From Glaciecola sp028401415 (GTDB lineage: Bacteria > Pseudomonadota > Gammaproteobacteria > Enterobacterales > Alteromonadaceae), in contig NZ_CP171821.2 of NCBI RefSeq assembly GCF_028401415.2, forward strand, positions 3,100,001 through 3,164,000: DNA of 64,000 bases, given 5' to 3'. This document shows positions 36,635 through 44,088 of the stretch, in pieces. The notes under the pieces were generated by a model. It did no database searches and had not been told where the DNA came from. It was given only the letters and a program-made list of their open reading frames with translations. The first letter of the stretch is position 1. The number at the start of each line of letters is the position of its first letter. The translations under genes and the position numbers were made by a program.

Positions 36635-37273
36635 GTGAAGAAAATGCTTGGTTTGTTGATGATATCTACCTTATTCATTTCTGCGTGCGCTAACCAGCAA
36701 TATTCAAATACGCAAAAAGGCGCAGCGATAGGTACGGTGGTAGGTGCACTTGTTGGAAAAGGCACAGGTGACAACGATAAAAATCGTTATTTATGGGGCG
36801 GAATTGTTGGCGGGTTAGCGGGCGCTGCTGTGGGTAATTACATGGACCAGCAAGAGCAACAAATGCGTGAAGAGCTCTCCGGAACCGGCGTAGATGTGTA
36901 TCGTGAAGGCGACAATCTAAAGTTGGTGATGCCCGCCAGCATCACCTTCGATACTGACAAAGCTGAGCTGGACCCTTCGTTTTACCCAATCTTAAGTGAT
37001 GTCTCGAAAGTGATACAGCAATATGACAAGACCACACTGAAAATCATAGGCCATACCGACAGCACCGGCAGCGAACAATACAATCGGAATTTGTCCATTG
37101 AGCGCGCACAAAGTGTCAATGTGTTTTTAAACAATAACGGTGTAGACAATCGTCGAACCCTTATTCAGGGGCAAGGTGAAGATTCACCTATCGCTTCTAA
37201 TCAAACTGCGCAGGGTAGAGAGCAAAACAGGCGAGTCGAACTAACCATTGAGCCACTTAGGCAAGATAGTTAA
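36635..37273 (+). CDS. OmpA-family lipoprotein with glycine zipper (YiaD-like)
   Basis: The 212-residue protein has a type II signal peptide with lipobox FISAC (Cys18), then a glycine-zipper segment (GAAIGTVVGALVGKGTG and GGIVGGLAGAAVGNYMD, about residues 29-72). A C-terminal OmpA-like peptidoglycan-binding domain (about 95-205) carries the motifs IIGHTDSTGSEQYNRNLS and GREQNRRVEL. It should be anchored in the outer membrane by lipid and grip peptidoglycan through the OmpA domain. Length and order match YiaD-type lipoproteins. A strong ribosome site (acagga) precedes the GTG-like region and the ATG at 36635, and a good terminator follows, so it is a single-gene unit with no link to the flanking sugar loci. 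Confidence 0.94.
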   Translation: MKKMLGLLMISTLFISACANQQYSNTQKGAAIGTVVGALVGKGTGDNDKNRYLWGGIVGGLAGAAVGNYMDQQEQQMREELSGTGVDVYREGDNLKLVMPASITFDTDKAELDPSFYPILSDVSKVIQQYDKTTLKIIGHTDSTGSEQYNRNLSIERAQSVNVFLNNNGVDNRRTLIQGQGEDSPIASNQTAQGREQNRRVELTIEPLRQDS

Positions 37274-37289
37274 CTCTTCTTCCTTTTCG

Positions 37290-37315
37290 GCCGCCTCATT
37301 TGAGGCGGCTTTTTT
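37290..37315 (+). terminator. Rho-independent terminator after the OmpA-family lipoprotein gene
   Basis: An 8-bp GC-rich stem (GCCGCCTC 37290-37297, GAGGCGGC 37302-37309) with a four-base loop is followed by six T residues. It lies 17 bases after the stop codon. Form and position are classic. Confidence 0.93.
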
Positions 37316-37500
37316 CGTTTGTAATTGATGTAAAAACCGGATTAGGATCAAAATTCTGGTTACGAGGATATAGCGTCAACGACAGATGCAGTGTTCATTA
37401 CCTAAATAACCAAAACACAAGTGAACCAATCATAGGTATATCCACTTCAGAATGTTAGTATTTCAACATTGGCTTTTCTCTTTTTCTCGGTATTTTGCCT

Positions 37501-38301
37501 GTGTCAAATACTTACTTTCGATTATTGATGCTTATATCCGCACTGATGTTTTTATTCATCCTTCCTTTGGGACAAGCCTTCTCTATTGGGCTAAGCGAAG
37601 CACAAAAACAAGATATAGCACACCAAATATACTTAAATGAGACAGGCGGAAAAGCAGAGTTTTTGATTGCTTGGAACGAAGGTGAACAGTTTCTATCCCT
37701 TGGAATTGGTCATTTCATTTGGTTTCCAGAAGGCTTAAATAGCCCATTCACCGAGACGTTTCCGGACTTACTTCACTTTCTTGAGCAAAATGGTGTGGCG
37801 CTTCCAGAGTGGTTGAACAACGTCAAAGATTGTCCTTGGCAAACTAAAGCGCAGTTTCTGGCAGCGCAAAACGAAGCGCAATACATTGAGCTTCGTCATC
37901 TCGTGGAAAACACCTTTTCACTCCAGCTTGAGTTTATCCTCAATCGCCAGCGGGCTGCCTTGCCGCAGATGCTCGCAGAGCTTAATGATGAAGCGCAAAA
38001 ACAAGTAATAAGATCAAGGTTTAATGATTTATCGACTACCGCGAAAGGCTTATATGCGTTAATTGATTATGTTAATTTTAAGGGTGAGGGCATATCTGAA
38101 ACAGAGCGATACAAAGGCGAAGGCTGGGGATTATTGCAAGTACTCAGCAGCATGAACACTGAGCGCTATAACCTCCATCAAGCCTTTACTCAAGCCTGCA
38201 TTGACGTGCTTTCAAGAAGAATTAAGAACTCCCCCCAACAAGAGATAGAACAAGCTTGGCTTGCTGGCTGGACAAAACGTTGTCAGACCTATTCAATCTG
38301 A
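37501..38301 (+). CDS. Exported protein of unknown function, lysozyme-like motif suspected
   Basis: From the GTG at 37501 the protein is 266 residues; a TTG six bases earlier or an ATG at 37528 are alternatives and no ribosome site decides. The N-terminus (one Arg, then about 18 hydrophobic residues ending LGQA) is a probable signal peptide. The mature protein opens with an Asn-Glu-Thr-Gly-Gly helix and a strand SLGIGHFIWFPEG. This Glu-then-GxGH arrangement is reminiscent of phage-type lysozymes and other muramidases, with the Glu as possible catalytic acid. The rest is helical (LEFILNRQRAALPQ, LYALIDYVNFKGEG). I do not recognise a named family. It stands between the OmpA lipoprotein unit and the mannoside locus. 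Confidence 0.75.
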   Translation: MSNTYFRLLMLISALMFLFILPLGQAFSIGLSEAQKQDIAHQIYLNETGGKAEFLIAWNEGEQFLSLGIGHFIWFPEGLNSPFTETFPDLLHFLEQNGVALPEWLNNVKDCPWQTKAQFLAAQNEAQYIELRHLVENTFSLQLEFILNRQRAALPQMLAELNDEAQKQVIRSRFNDLSTTAKGLYALIDYVNFKGEGISETERYKGEGWGLLQVLSSMNTERYNLHQAFTQACIDVLSRRIKNSPQQEIEQAWLAGWTKRCQTYSI

Positions 38302-38379
38302 TTTGGAGCTGAACAAAATTTAAACAGCTATAAATTTCAGTTACTTGTAAAAAATTCGTTAAAAACACTTGAAATGGAA

Positions 38380-38397
38380 AATGTTACCGATTACATT
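38380..38397. promoter_or_regulatory. LacI-type operator, copy 1
   Basis: AATGTTACCGATTACATT is a near-palindromic 18-mer with the central CG expected of LacI-family operators. It ends 34 bases upstream of the ATG at 38432. The same motif with one or two changes occurs at 50297-50314 and 51702-51719, both beside the LacI gene at 50604, which is its likely ligand. Confidence 0.75.
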
Positions 38398-38431
38398 TTT
38401 AGTCTGCGAAGACAAACTCAAGGGTTAAATA

Positions 38432-40756
38432 ATGCGAACTGTTAAAATAAGCTTATTGATTTTACTAGGATTATTTTCTTTTTCGGTACTCTCACAGGCG
38501 ACATGTGAGCCACAGAGCGAGGCGCCGGAACCAATTGGGGTAGATGGACATTTTCCTGGTATTTACGTCGCTTCCTCCAATCTACCCGCTAATTTACCGC
38601 CAGAAGGTGAGCCGCGCCGAGCAGTAGTTCAAAGCTGTACTTGGTCTGATGCGCGCGTCTACGGTGGTAACATTATTGTACCTTGGGCGAAATTTGATCG
38701 TGGTCCTGATCGCCCGGCAGGCATCCCTCGCTACGACTACACATGGGTAGAAGAGCAAATTAATTTATGGGCCAATGCGCCTTACAACAAGAAAGTGAAC
38801 TTACTTGTTTGGTCATCGGCTCAGCAAACTCTGCAGCAGTTTGGTGAAGATAATAGCGAGTCTATGACGCCTCAATGGCTGTTTGATTTAGGCGTGCCAA
38901 CGGTAACATGCGATCCAGATGGTGAAGATGGGCCGCGCGAGGCATTTCCTACCATTGCGGTGCACAACAACGGCGTTGTGCGCAATCAATTCAGAAATGC
39001 GCTGCGTGCAATTTATAATCGATATAAAGACGATGAACGGATCAATTATGTACGTTTTGGCGCAGGCGTTGGCTCTGAAAATTACCCCATTAACGCAAGT
39101 ATTCAAACAAATGGCGCATGTCGCGATGAGTGGTCCCAAGTTGGCGGCGGGCCCAATGCATGGCGCAATCATGTGGAGATTATGGTGAGGTTTTTCGGCG
39201 AACTTCAAAACGAAAGTGCCAGTTATCAAACGCTCAATGTAGACGATCCCGATTTGCGTACATCTAGCGCAATAGATAATGCCCCCATTGTGGTGTCGCT
39301 TAACGACTTCGATGGCACTACAGATGGACTCAGTGCGCCCCAAGCAGCATTTGAAGCGGCTCGAACTCGTCATCTAGGTATTGGTACTCAAGGCCCGACC
39401 GACCGACATCGTCGAGCCTTCGAGCTAGGAAATACGTCTGCGTGTACGGCAGATTGGTGTAATATCTTTGAGCAAGCAAAAGCTGACCCACGAATTGCCA
39501 TACTGGAGATACAAACGCCAAATGCGTCAGGTCCCTTGGGCTTATCACCTGATGATGGCAGCGGCCCGGGTTTCACCAATACCGGTCCTTTAGATTCATT
39601 GGCTGAGTTCCTCATTGCTCGAGGCGTAACAAGCTTTGAGCTATATCCAGCAGAATTTAGAATTGCGAACGATTCGACAGGTAATCTTTTTTATGATGAC
39701 TTTAACGAAATCTACGACGCCACGTTCGACCGGATAATAGAAGGGGCTGTAGAAAATGCGCAAAGTGAAGGGGGAGATATAGCGCCCGAAGTTGACCCAA
39801 TAACGCCACCTTTTGGCTATGCCCGATTGGACGAGCTTGTGCTGGAAAACGGGATTTTCACCCAAAGTTACCGGCGCTCAGATAGCGGCGCACGCGGCAC
39901 CGGTTTGCGTTTAACTTCCTTTGGCCGAGTGTTTAACGACGATGGAGAAAGCATTGCTACCGTTTTTCGAATTAGAAATACCAACAACGAAGATATTAAT
40001 GCGGTGTTAGAGGCTGTTGGCGCAAGCGAGTTCAATCAAAACCTAGTGTTGGCTGCAAGATCAGAAACCTATGTTGTGAGTGAATTGTCCGCTGGTGCGG
40101 CAACGCACAAACTTGTTGTGAACGGCGCACAAATAGATGTAAAAGCCGCAAGCGGCAGCGAATATTCAGACTCACGATTAGCCATTAGTGCTGAGCAATC
40201 CAAAGTGGGCGCAGGCAATATCAGCAGTGCGTCAGTTTTTGAAAATGGTGGAAACTATATTCGTTTAGTCGGTTCAGGAAAGGGTGTGGATATTTCGCAG
40301 CAAAGCGCTGGCTTTTTAAGAGAAACTGTTAGTAGCAATGGTCTTTTACTGTCGAGAATACACAAGCTAAATTCTGGCGCGAATGCCAGCGGTGGTTTGA
40401 TGTTCAGAGCGGGTGGCTCAGGTACAGGTCCTGGGGTTAAGTACGTTGCGCTAAGCTTTGACAGTGTTAACGGAGTGCAGCTCATCGCACGGGACGTTGC
40501 TCAAGCGACGCCAACAGTGGTTGCTAGTAATAGTGATTTTGCGTCAGCGGATGAAGTGTCTTTGAGGCTTCAGCGCAATGGCAACGAATACCTTGCCTAC
40601 GCGCGTGTATCAGATGAAGAGCGCTATACGTTTATTGGTTCGATAAGCGGTGCATTTCCTGGCGGCAATATCAATACGGGCTTATTTGCTAGCTCCGGGG
40701 ATGATGAATCCGTAGCGTCGTACTGGTTTACCAATCCTGCGTTCGTGCCGTTTTAG
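38432..40756 (+). CDS. Exported putative glycoside hydrolase (unassigned, clan-A-like) with C-terminal DUF1349-like domain
   Basis: The 774-residue protein has a signal peptide (cleaved at SQA). A barrel-like domain (about 30-440) opens with DGHFPGIYVASSNLP and holds strand motifs NIIVPWAKFDRG and VNLLVWSSAQQ. Two Glu residues are shared with its paralogue at 41000: Glu216 in GVGSENYP, in the place of a clan-A acid/base, and Glu359 in ILEIQTPN, in the place of a nucleophile. Cys pairs around 155, 227 and 338-343 are also shared and suggest disulfides. After an Ig-like linker domain (about 450-580), a concanavalin-like DUF1349-type domain (about 595-774, SGGLMFRAG, LRLQRNGNEYLAYAR) probably binds carbohydrate. 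A LacI operator precedes the gene. I do not recognise a numbered family; the enzyme call is inference from fold signs and context. Confidence 0.72.
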   Translation: MRTVKISLLILLGLFSFSVLSQATCEPQSEAPEPIGVDGHFPGIYVASSNLPANLPPEGEPRRAVVQSCTWSDARVYGGNIIVPWAKFDRGPDRPAGIPRYDYTWVEEQINLWANAPYNKKVNLLVWSSAQQTLQQFGEDNSESMTPQWLFDLGVPTVTCDPDGEDGPREAFPTIAVHNNGVVRNQFRNALRAIYNRYKDDERINYVRFGAGVGSENYPINASIQTNGACRDEWSQVGGGPNAWRNHVEIMVRFFGELQNESASYQTLNVDDPDLRTSSAIDNAPIVVSLNDFDGTTDGLSAPQAAFEAARTRHLGIGTQGPTDRHRRAFELGNTSACTADWCNIFEQAKADPRIAILEIQTPNASGPLGLSPDDGSGPGFTNTGPLDSLAEFLIARGVTSFELYPAEFRIANDSTGNLFYDDFNEIYDATFDRIIEGAVENAQSEGGDIAPEVDPITPPFGYARLDELVLENGIFTQSYRRSDSGARGTGLRLTSFGRVFNDDGESIATVFRIRNTNNEDINAVLEAVGASEFNQNLVLAARSETYVVSELSAGAATHKLVVNGAQIDVKAASGSEYSDSRLAISAEQSKVGAGNISSASVFENGGNYIRLVGSGKGVDISQQSAGFLRETVSSNGLLLSRIHKLNSGANASGGLMFRAGGSGTGPGVKYVALSFDSVNGVQLIARDVAQATPTVVASNSDFASADEVSLRLQRNGNEYLAYARVSDEERYTFIGSISGAFPGGNINTGLFASSGDDESVASYWFTNPAFVPF

Positions 40757-40774
40757 ATGGCCATTTAAATGGAA

Positions 40775-40979
40775 AATTAACCTCAACTCGGGATAAGCGA
40801 TAGTGCAAATGTTTGTTTTAACGACGTATTTAATAAATTGTCACCAAGTAGTGATAAAAACGTGAAGTGCAAGGCGCAAAAGAGACGTAATAGTTATTCT
40901 ATTGCTCGCTTTTGCAACGCAGTAATTCGCGTTTTTAGCGCTGCTTGGCGCTGTCGCTTATCCCGAGTTGAGGTTAATT
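40775..40979. mobile_element. MITE-like palindromic element with 26-bp terminal inverted repeats
   Basis: The left arm (40775-40800) and right arm (40954-40979) are perfect inverted copies of 26 bp starting AATTAACCTCAACTCGGG. Inside them further pairings nest: TAAAAACG with CGTTTTTA, GCAAAAG with CTTTTGC and AATAG with CTATT. The 205-bp unit can therefore fold into one long imperfect hairpin. There is no transposase, so it would need one supplied in trans. The AATT at both ends may be part of the arms or a four-base target duplication. It lies in the 243-bp gap between two paralogous genes. A 12-bp palindrome (CCATTTAAATGG, 40761-40772) sits just outside its left end. No second copy was found in the window. 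Confidence 0.75.
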
Positions 40980-40999
40980 ACTTTACAAGATTTGCGCTG

Positions 41000-42244
41000 A
41001 TGTACGTCAGCGCTTCTGTTTTTATGGTTACGGTATTTAGTGCCATCATGCTCCCTATGGCATATGCGAAATCTAATTCCGAATTACACTGCGAGATGCC
41101 GCGCGAAGATTTTGGGTTTCAGAAGATAAACGGCCATTTTCCAGGTATTTATTTGGCGTCAGCAAATTTACCACGAGTAGTTAATCAAGACGCTAAGCAA
41201 AAGTGCGTGGTGAATGATCCTCGAACCGCGGGTGCAAATATTGTTATTCCTTGGTCTAAAATCGATAGAGGTCAATTAGATGCGCGCGGGGAGCGGATTT
41301 ACGATTGGTCATATGTAGACCAAAGCACACAAGCGTGGCGAGCGCGTGGACAGAAGGTAAATCTTCTTCTATGGGGCGCTGCACAGCGGACTTTTCAACA
41401 CATTGATGGCGAGCGTGCAACACCCGAATATGTGCTGGAGAACGCGCCGGTGGTGCGGTGTTTGCGCTTTGAAGACGAGCATGGGCATCCAAAACACGAT
41501 CCACTCGATGTGGATGTGCCGATTCATTATCACCCTGAGTATTTGAAACACTATAAACCTATGATAGAAGCTTTTATTCGTCGCTTTGAGAATGAGCCAT
41601 GGGTTAACTACATGCGTGTGGGCATTGGTGTTGGTGCCGAAAGCTATCCAGCTAATGGCGCCAACGGCATAAATGGTCCGTGTCGCGATGAATGGGAAGC
41701 GGCTGGTTTTACAGCGCAAATATGGCGAGCGCATGTATTGGCGATGATAGACTTTATTGGAACATTATCGCCAAAAAAGGCCTTTGTGATCACGCTCAAT
41801 GATATTGCGCCCGATTTGGAAATGGCTTCGCTTGCAGCTAAAAAGGCAGTCGAAGAGTATGGTTTTGGCATCGGTACACAAGGGGCGACCGCTAGAGCCA
41901 TTTTGCAATATGAGCAAGGCCTTCACGGCGGGCGTTGTTACGCCAATTGGTGTCATTTATTTGAGAAATACAAAGATAAAGGCGTTGTGCTGGAAATTCA
42001 AACCCCCAATCAGTCTTACCCCATAGGTTGGGAGAATACCGGCGTAAATACACAAGGACATACTGGCCCCTTGCCTCAAGTATTAGCATTTGCACTTGAG
42101 AGAGGCGTTACCAGCGTTGAAATTTATCCCTTTGAGTGGCAAGTCGCCAATGGCAATGAAGCGTATTGGGCGCCATATAAATCGGACTACAATAAAGCGT
42201 TAACACGAAGCGCCTTGTATCTGCAAAAGCCAAAGCAGAAATAA
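41000..42244 (+). CDS. Exported putative glycoside hydrolase, short paralogue of the 38432 product
   Basis: The protein is 414 residues from the ATG at 41000, which starts a signal peptide (MYVSASVFMVTVFSAIMLP, cleaved near AYA). The frame stays open upstream to a TTG at 40838, but those codons lie inside the MITE-like element, so they are not taken as coding. It is colinear with the barrel domain of the 38432 protein: GHFPGIYLASANLP, NIVIPWSKIDRG, VNLLLWGAAQR, GVGAESYP (candidate acid/base Glu) and VLEIQTPN (candidate nucleophile Glu), with the same Cys pattern. It lacks the C-terminal DUF1349-like domain. It is convergent with the sulfatase gene across four bases. Tandem paralogues with different domain content suggest division of labour on one polysaccharide; the substrate is inferred as mannan-like from neighbours only. 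Confidence 0.72.
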   Translation: MYVSASVFMVTVFSAIMLPMAYAKSNSELHCEMPREDFGFQKINGHFPGIYLASANLPRVVNQDAKQKCVVNDPRTAGANIVIPWSKIDRGQLDARGERIYDWSYVDQSTQAWRARGQKVNLLLWGAAQRTFQHIDGERATPEYVLENAPVVRCLRFEDEHGHPKHDPLDVDVPIHYHPEYLKHYKPMIEAFIRRFENEPWVNYMRVGIGVGAESYPANGANGINGPCRDEWEAAGFTAQIWRAHVLAMIDFIGTLSPKKAFVITLNDIAPDLEMASLAAKKAVEEYGFGIGTQGATARAILQYEQGLHGGRCYANWCHLFEKYKDKGVVLEIQTPNQSYPIGWENTGVNTQGHTGPLPQVLAFALERGVTSVEIYPFEWQVANGNEAYWAPYKSDYNKALTRSALYLQKPKQK

Positions 42245-42248
42245 ATCC

Positions 42249-43991
42249 CTATAAGTCCTTTATTTCCTCTAGCTGTTGATTATCTTGAAGATTGCGCAGG
42301 CGTCTGCGCTCATCAATGCGAGCTTGGCGTCTTTCTTTATCAAGTGCCAGCAGTTCTTTTGCCAACTCTGGAGAGTCTCCATAGCTGCTTCTGAGTGCCG
42401 CTAGCTTGCTGCCCAACTCAGAAACAATTTGCGCATATTCTGGCTTTCCAATCAGGTTATTGAGCTCTTGCGGATCGTTCTGCAAGTCGTAGAGCTCCCA
42501 TTCATCAACATCATGATAAAAATGAATGAGCTTATATCGCTCTGTGCGTATGCCGTAATGACGTTTTACCGCGTGAATCCCGGGGTATTCATAGTAGTGG
42601 TAAAAAATTGCAGTTCGCCAGTCCGCTGGAGTGTCGTGTTCAAATAAGGGAATCAAACTTCTGCCTTGCATATCATTCGGTGCATCTACCCCAGCTGCCT
42701 GTAAAAAGGTTTGTGCAAAGTCCAAGTTTTGGACTAAATCATTATTTATCGAGCCTGGGCTGACTGTGTTCGGCCAGCGCACTATCAGAGGCGTTCTTAA
42801 TGATTCCTCATACATAAAACGCTTATCAAACCAGCCGTGTTCACCTAAATAGAAGCCTTGATCAGAGGTGTACACCACCATCGTGTTATCTGATAACTGA
42901 TTATCATCGAGGTAGTCGAGTATGCGACCCACGTTTTTATCAACCGAATCTATTGATGCTAAGTAGTCTTGCATATAGCGTTGATACTTCCAGCGAATCA
43001 AATCATCACCCCGAGGATTCGATTGCTCAAACGCTTCCATAATTGGGCCATACACTGCGTCCCAATTGGCGCGTTCTTCAGCTGTTAAGCGTACAAGATT
43101 ATTGTTGTAAGCTCGCTCATACCATTTGGCAAAATCCTCTAGCCCCATGCGTTTAACTTGCTCAGGTGGCACTTTGGTATCGTTGGTAAAGCCCATGTGA
43201 TCTGAAATGCGCATTTCTGCTTCTTTTGCTGCACTGCCTCGCGTGGCGTAGTCGTCGAACAAGGTGTCAGGCTCTGCAATGTGTGCATCTTTGTAGGCGG
43301 TCAAATATTCTTGCGCAGGCATCCATTCGCGATGCGGCGCTTTATGCTGATACATGAGCATAAAGGGCTTGTCTTTGTCCCGTAGATTATCCAACCAATC
43401 GATTGCCATATCGGTAATGACGTCTGTAACGTAACCCTGTTTGGTGATTTTGCCATCCGGCGTATTAAATTCAGGCATATAATAATCGCCTTGCCCAGGG
43501 AGCGTTCGCCAATAGTCGAAACCCGTGGGTGCCGATTCTAAATGCCACTTGCCGACTATTGCCGTTGCATAGCCATTGGCTTGCAGCAGCTTGGGGAAGG
43601 TGTTTTGGCTGCCATCAAAACCGCCGTGGTGATTGTCGCGAACGCCGTTTAGGTGACTGTGTTTTCCGGTCAAAATCACCGCTCTACTAGGCGCGCAAAT
43701 TGAGTTAGTGACAAAGGCGCGATCAAAGCGCATGCCCTGTGCTGCTAGTTGGTCAATGTTTGGGGTTTGATTACGATTTGAGCCATAGGCGCTGATGGCT
43801 TGATAAGCATGATCGTCGGTCATAATGAAGACAATATTTGGGCGCTTAGACTGCTCATCAGTATTCATATTTGCCAGTACTGTTTCATCCTTACTTGAAA
43901 CAGATTTGGGCTCGATACTGCAGGCACCTAACAACACGCTAGCGCTTGCGATAAATCCAACTACACAGAGTGATTTTGTCAGAGTGTTCAT
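42249..43991 (-). CDS. Sulfatase (S1 family, Cys-type), exported lipoprotein
   Basis: The 580-residue protein has a type II signal peptide (lipobox LLGAC, Cys24), so it is membrane-anchored on the periplasmic or outer face. The sulfatase domain begins NIVFIMTDDHAY, with metal-binding Asp pairs. Cys99-A-P-S-R103-A is the formylglycine motif, oxidised to the catalytic residue by a formylglycine-generating enzyme not seen here. GKWHLES and YTSDQGFYLGEHGWFDKR are further S1 signatures. The C-terminal part (YKLIHFYHDVDEWELYDLQNDPQELNNL) is the usual DUF4976-like end. It should remove sulfate esters from a polysaccharide or oligosaccharide. It lies downstream of GH92 on the same strand after a 97-bp gap holding an inverted repeat. 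Exact linkage specificity cannot be read from sequence. Confidence 0.94.
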   Translation of the reverse strand: MNTLTKSLCVVGFIASASVLLGACSIEPKSVSSKDETVLANMNTDEQSKRPNIVFIMTDDHAYQAISAYGSNRNQTPNIDQLAAQGMRFDRAFVTNSICAPSRAVILTGKHSHLNGVRDNHHGGFDGSQNTFPKLLQANGYATAIVGKWHLESAPTGFDYWRTLPGQGDYYMPEFNTPDGKITKQGYVTDVITDMAIDWLDNLRDKDKPFMLMYQHKAPHREWMPAQEYLTAYKDAHIAEPDTLFDDYATRGSAAKEAEMRISDHMGFTNDTKVPPEQVKRMGLEDFAKWYERAYNNNLVRLTAEERANWDAVYGPIMEAFEQSNPRGDDLIRWKYQRYMQDYLASIDSVDKNVGRILDYLDDNQLSDNTMVVYTSDQGFYLGEHGWFDKRFMYEESLRTPLIVRWPNTVSPGSINNDLVQNLDFAQTFLQAAGVDAPNDMQGRSLIPLFEHDTPADWRTAIFYHYYEYPGIHAVKRHYGIRTERYKLIHFYHDVDEWELYDLQNDPQELNNLIGKPEYAQIVSELGSKLAALRSSYGDSPELAKELLALDKERRQARIDERRRLRNLQDNQQLEEIKDL

Positions 43992-44011
43992 TTTTTGTAT
44001 CCTTTAAAAAT

Positions 44012-44055
44012 GCATACCATCAACAAGAACACAGGCAATCTCGCTGATGGTATGC
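44012..44055. repeat. Perfect 11-bp inverted repeat between GH92 and sulfatase genes
   Basis: GCATACCATCA (44012-44022) and TGATGGTATGC (44045-44055) are exact inverted copies separated by 22 bases. In leftward mRNA this gives a stem just upstream of the sulfatase ribosome site. It lacks a clear T run on that strand, so it may be an mRNA processing or attenuation hairpin, or a long-spaced operator, rather than a terminator. Confidence 0.55.
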
Positions 44056-44088
44056 GGGCACACCTTACCAGTTTGCTTTTATTTTCGG

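Noticed and set aside
40838..40999. A 54-codon N-terminal extension of the short paralogue starting at a TTG
   Set aside because: The codons lie inside the palindromic MITE-like element and precede a clear signal peptide that starts at the ATG at 41000.
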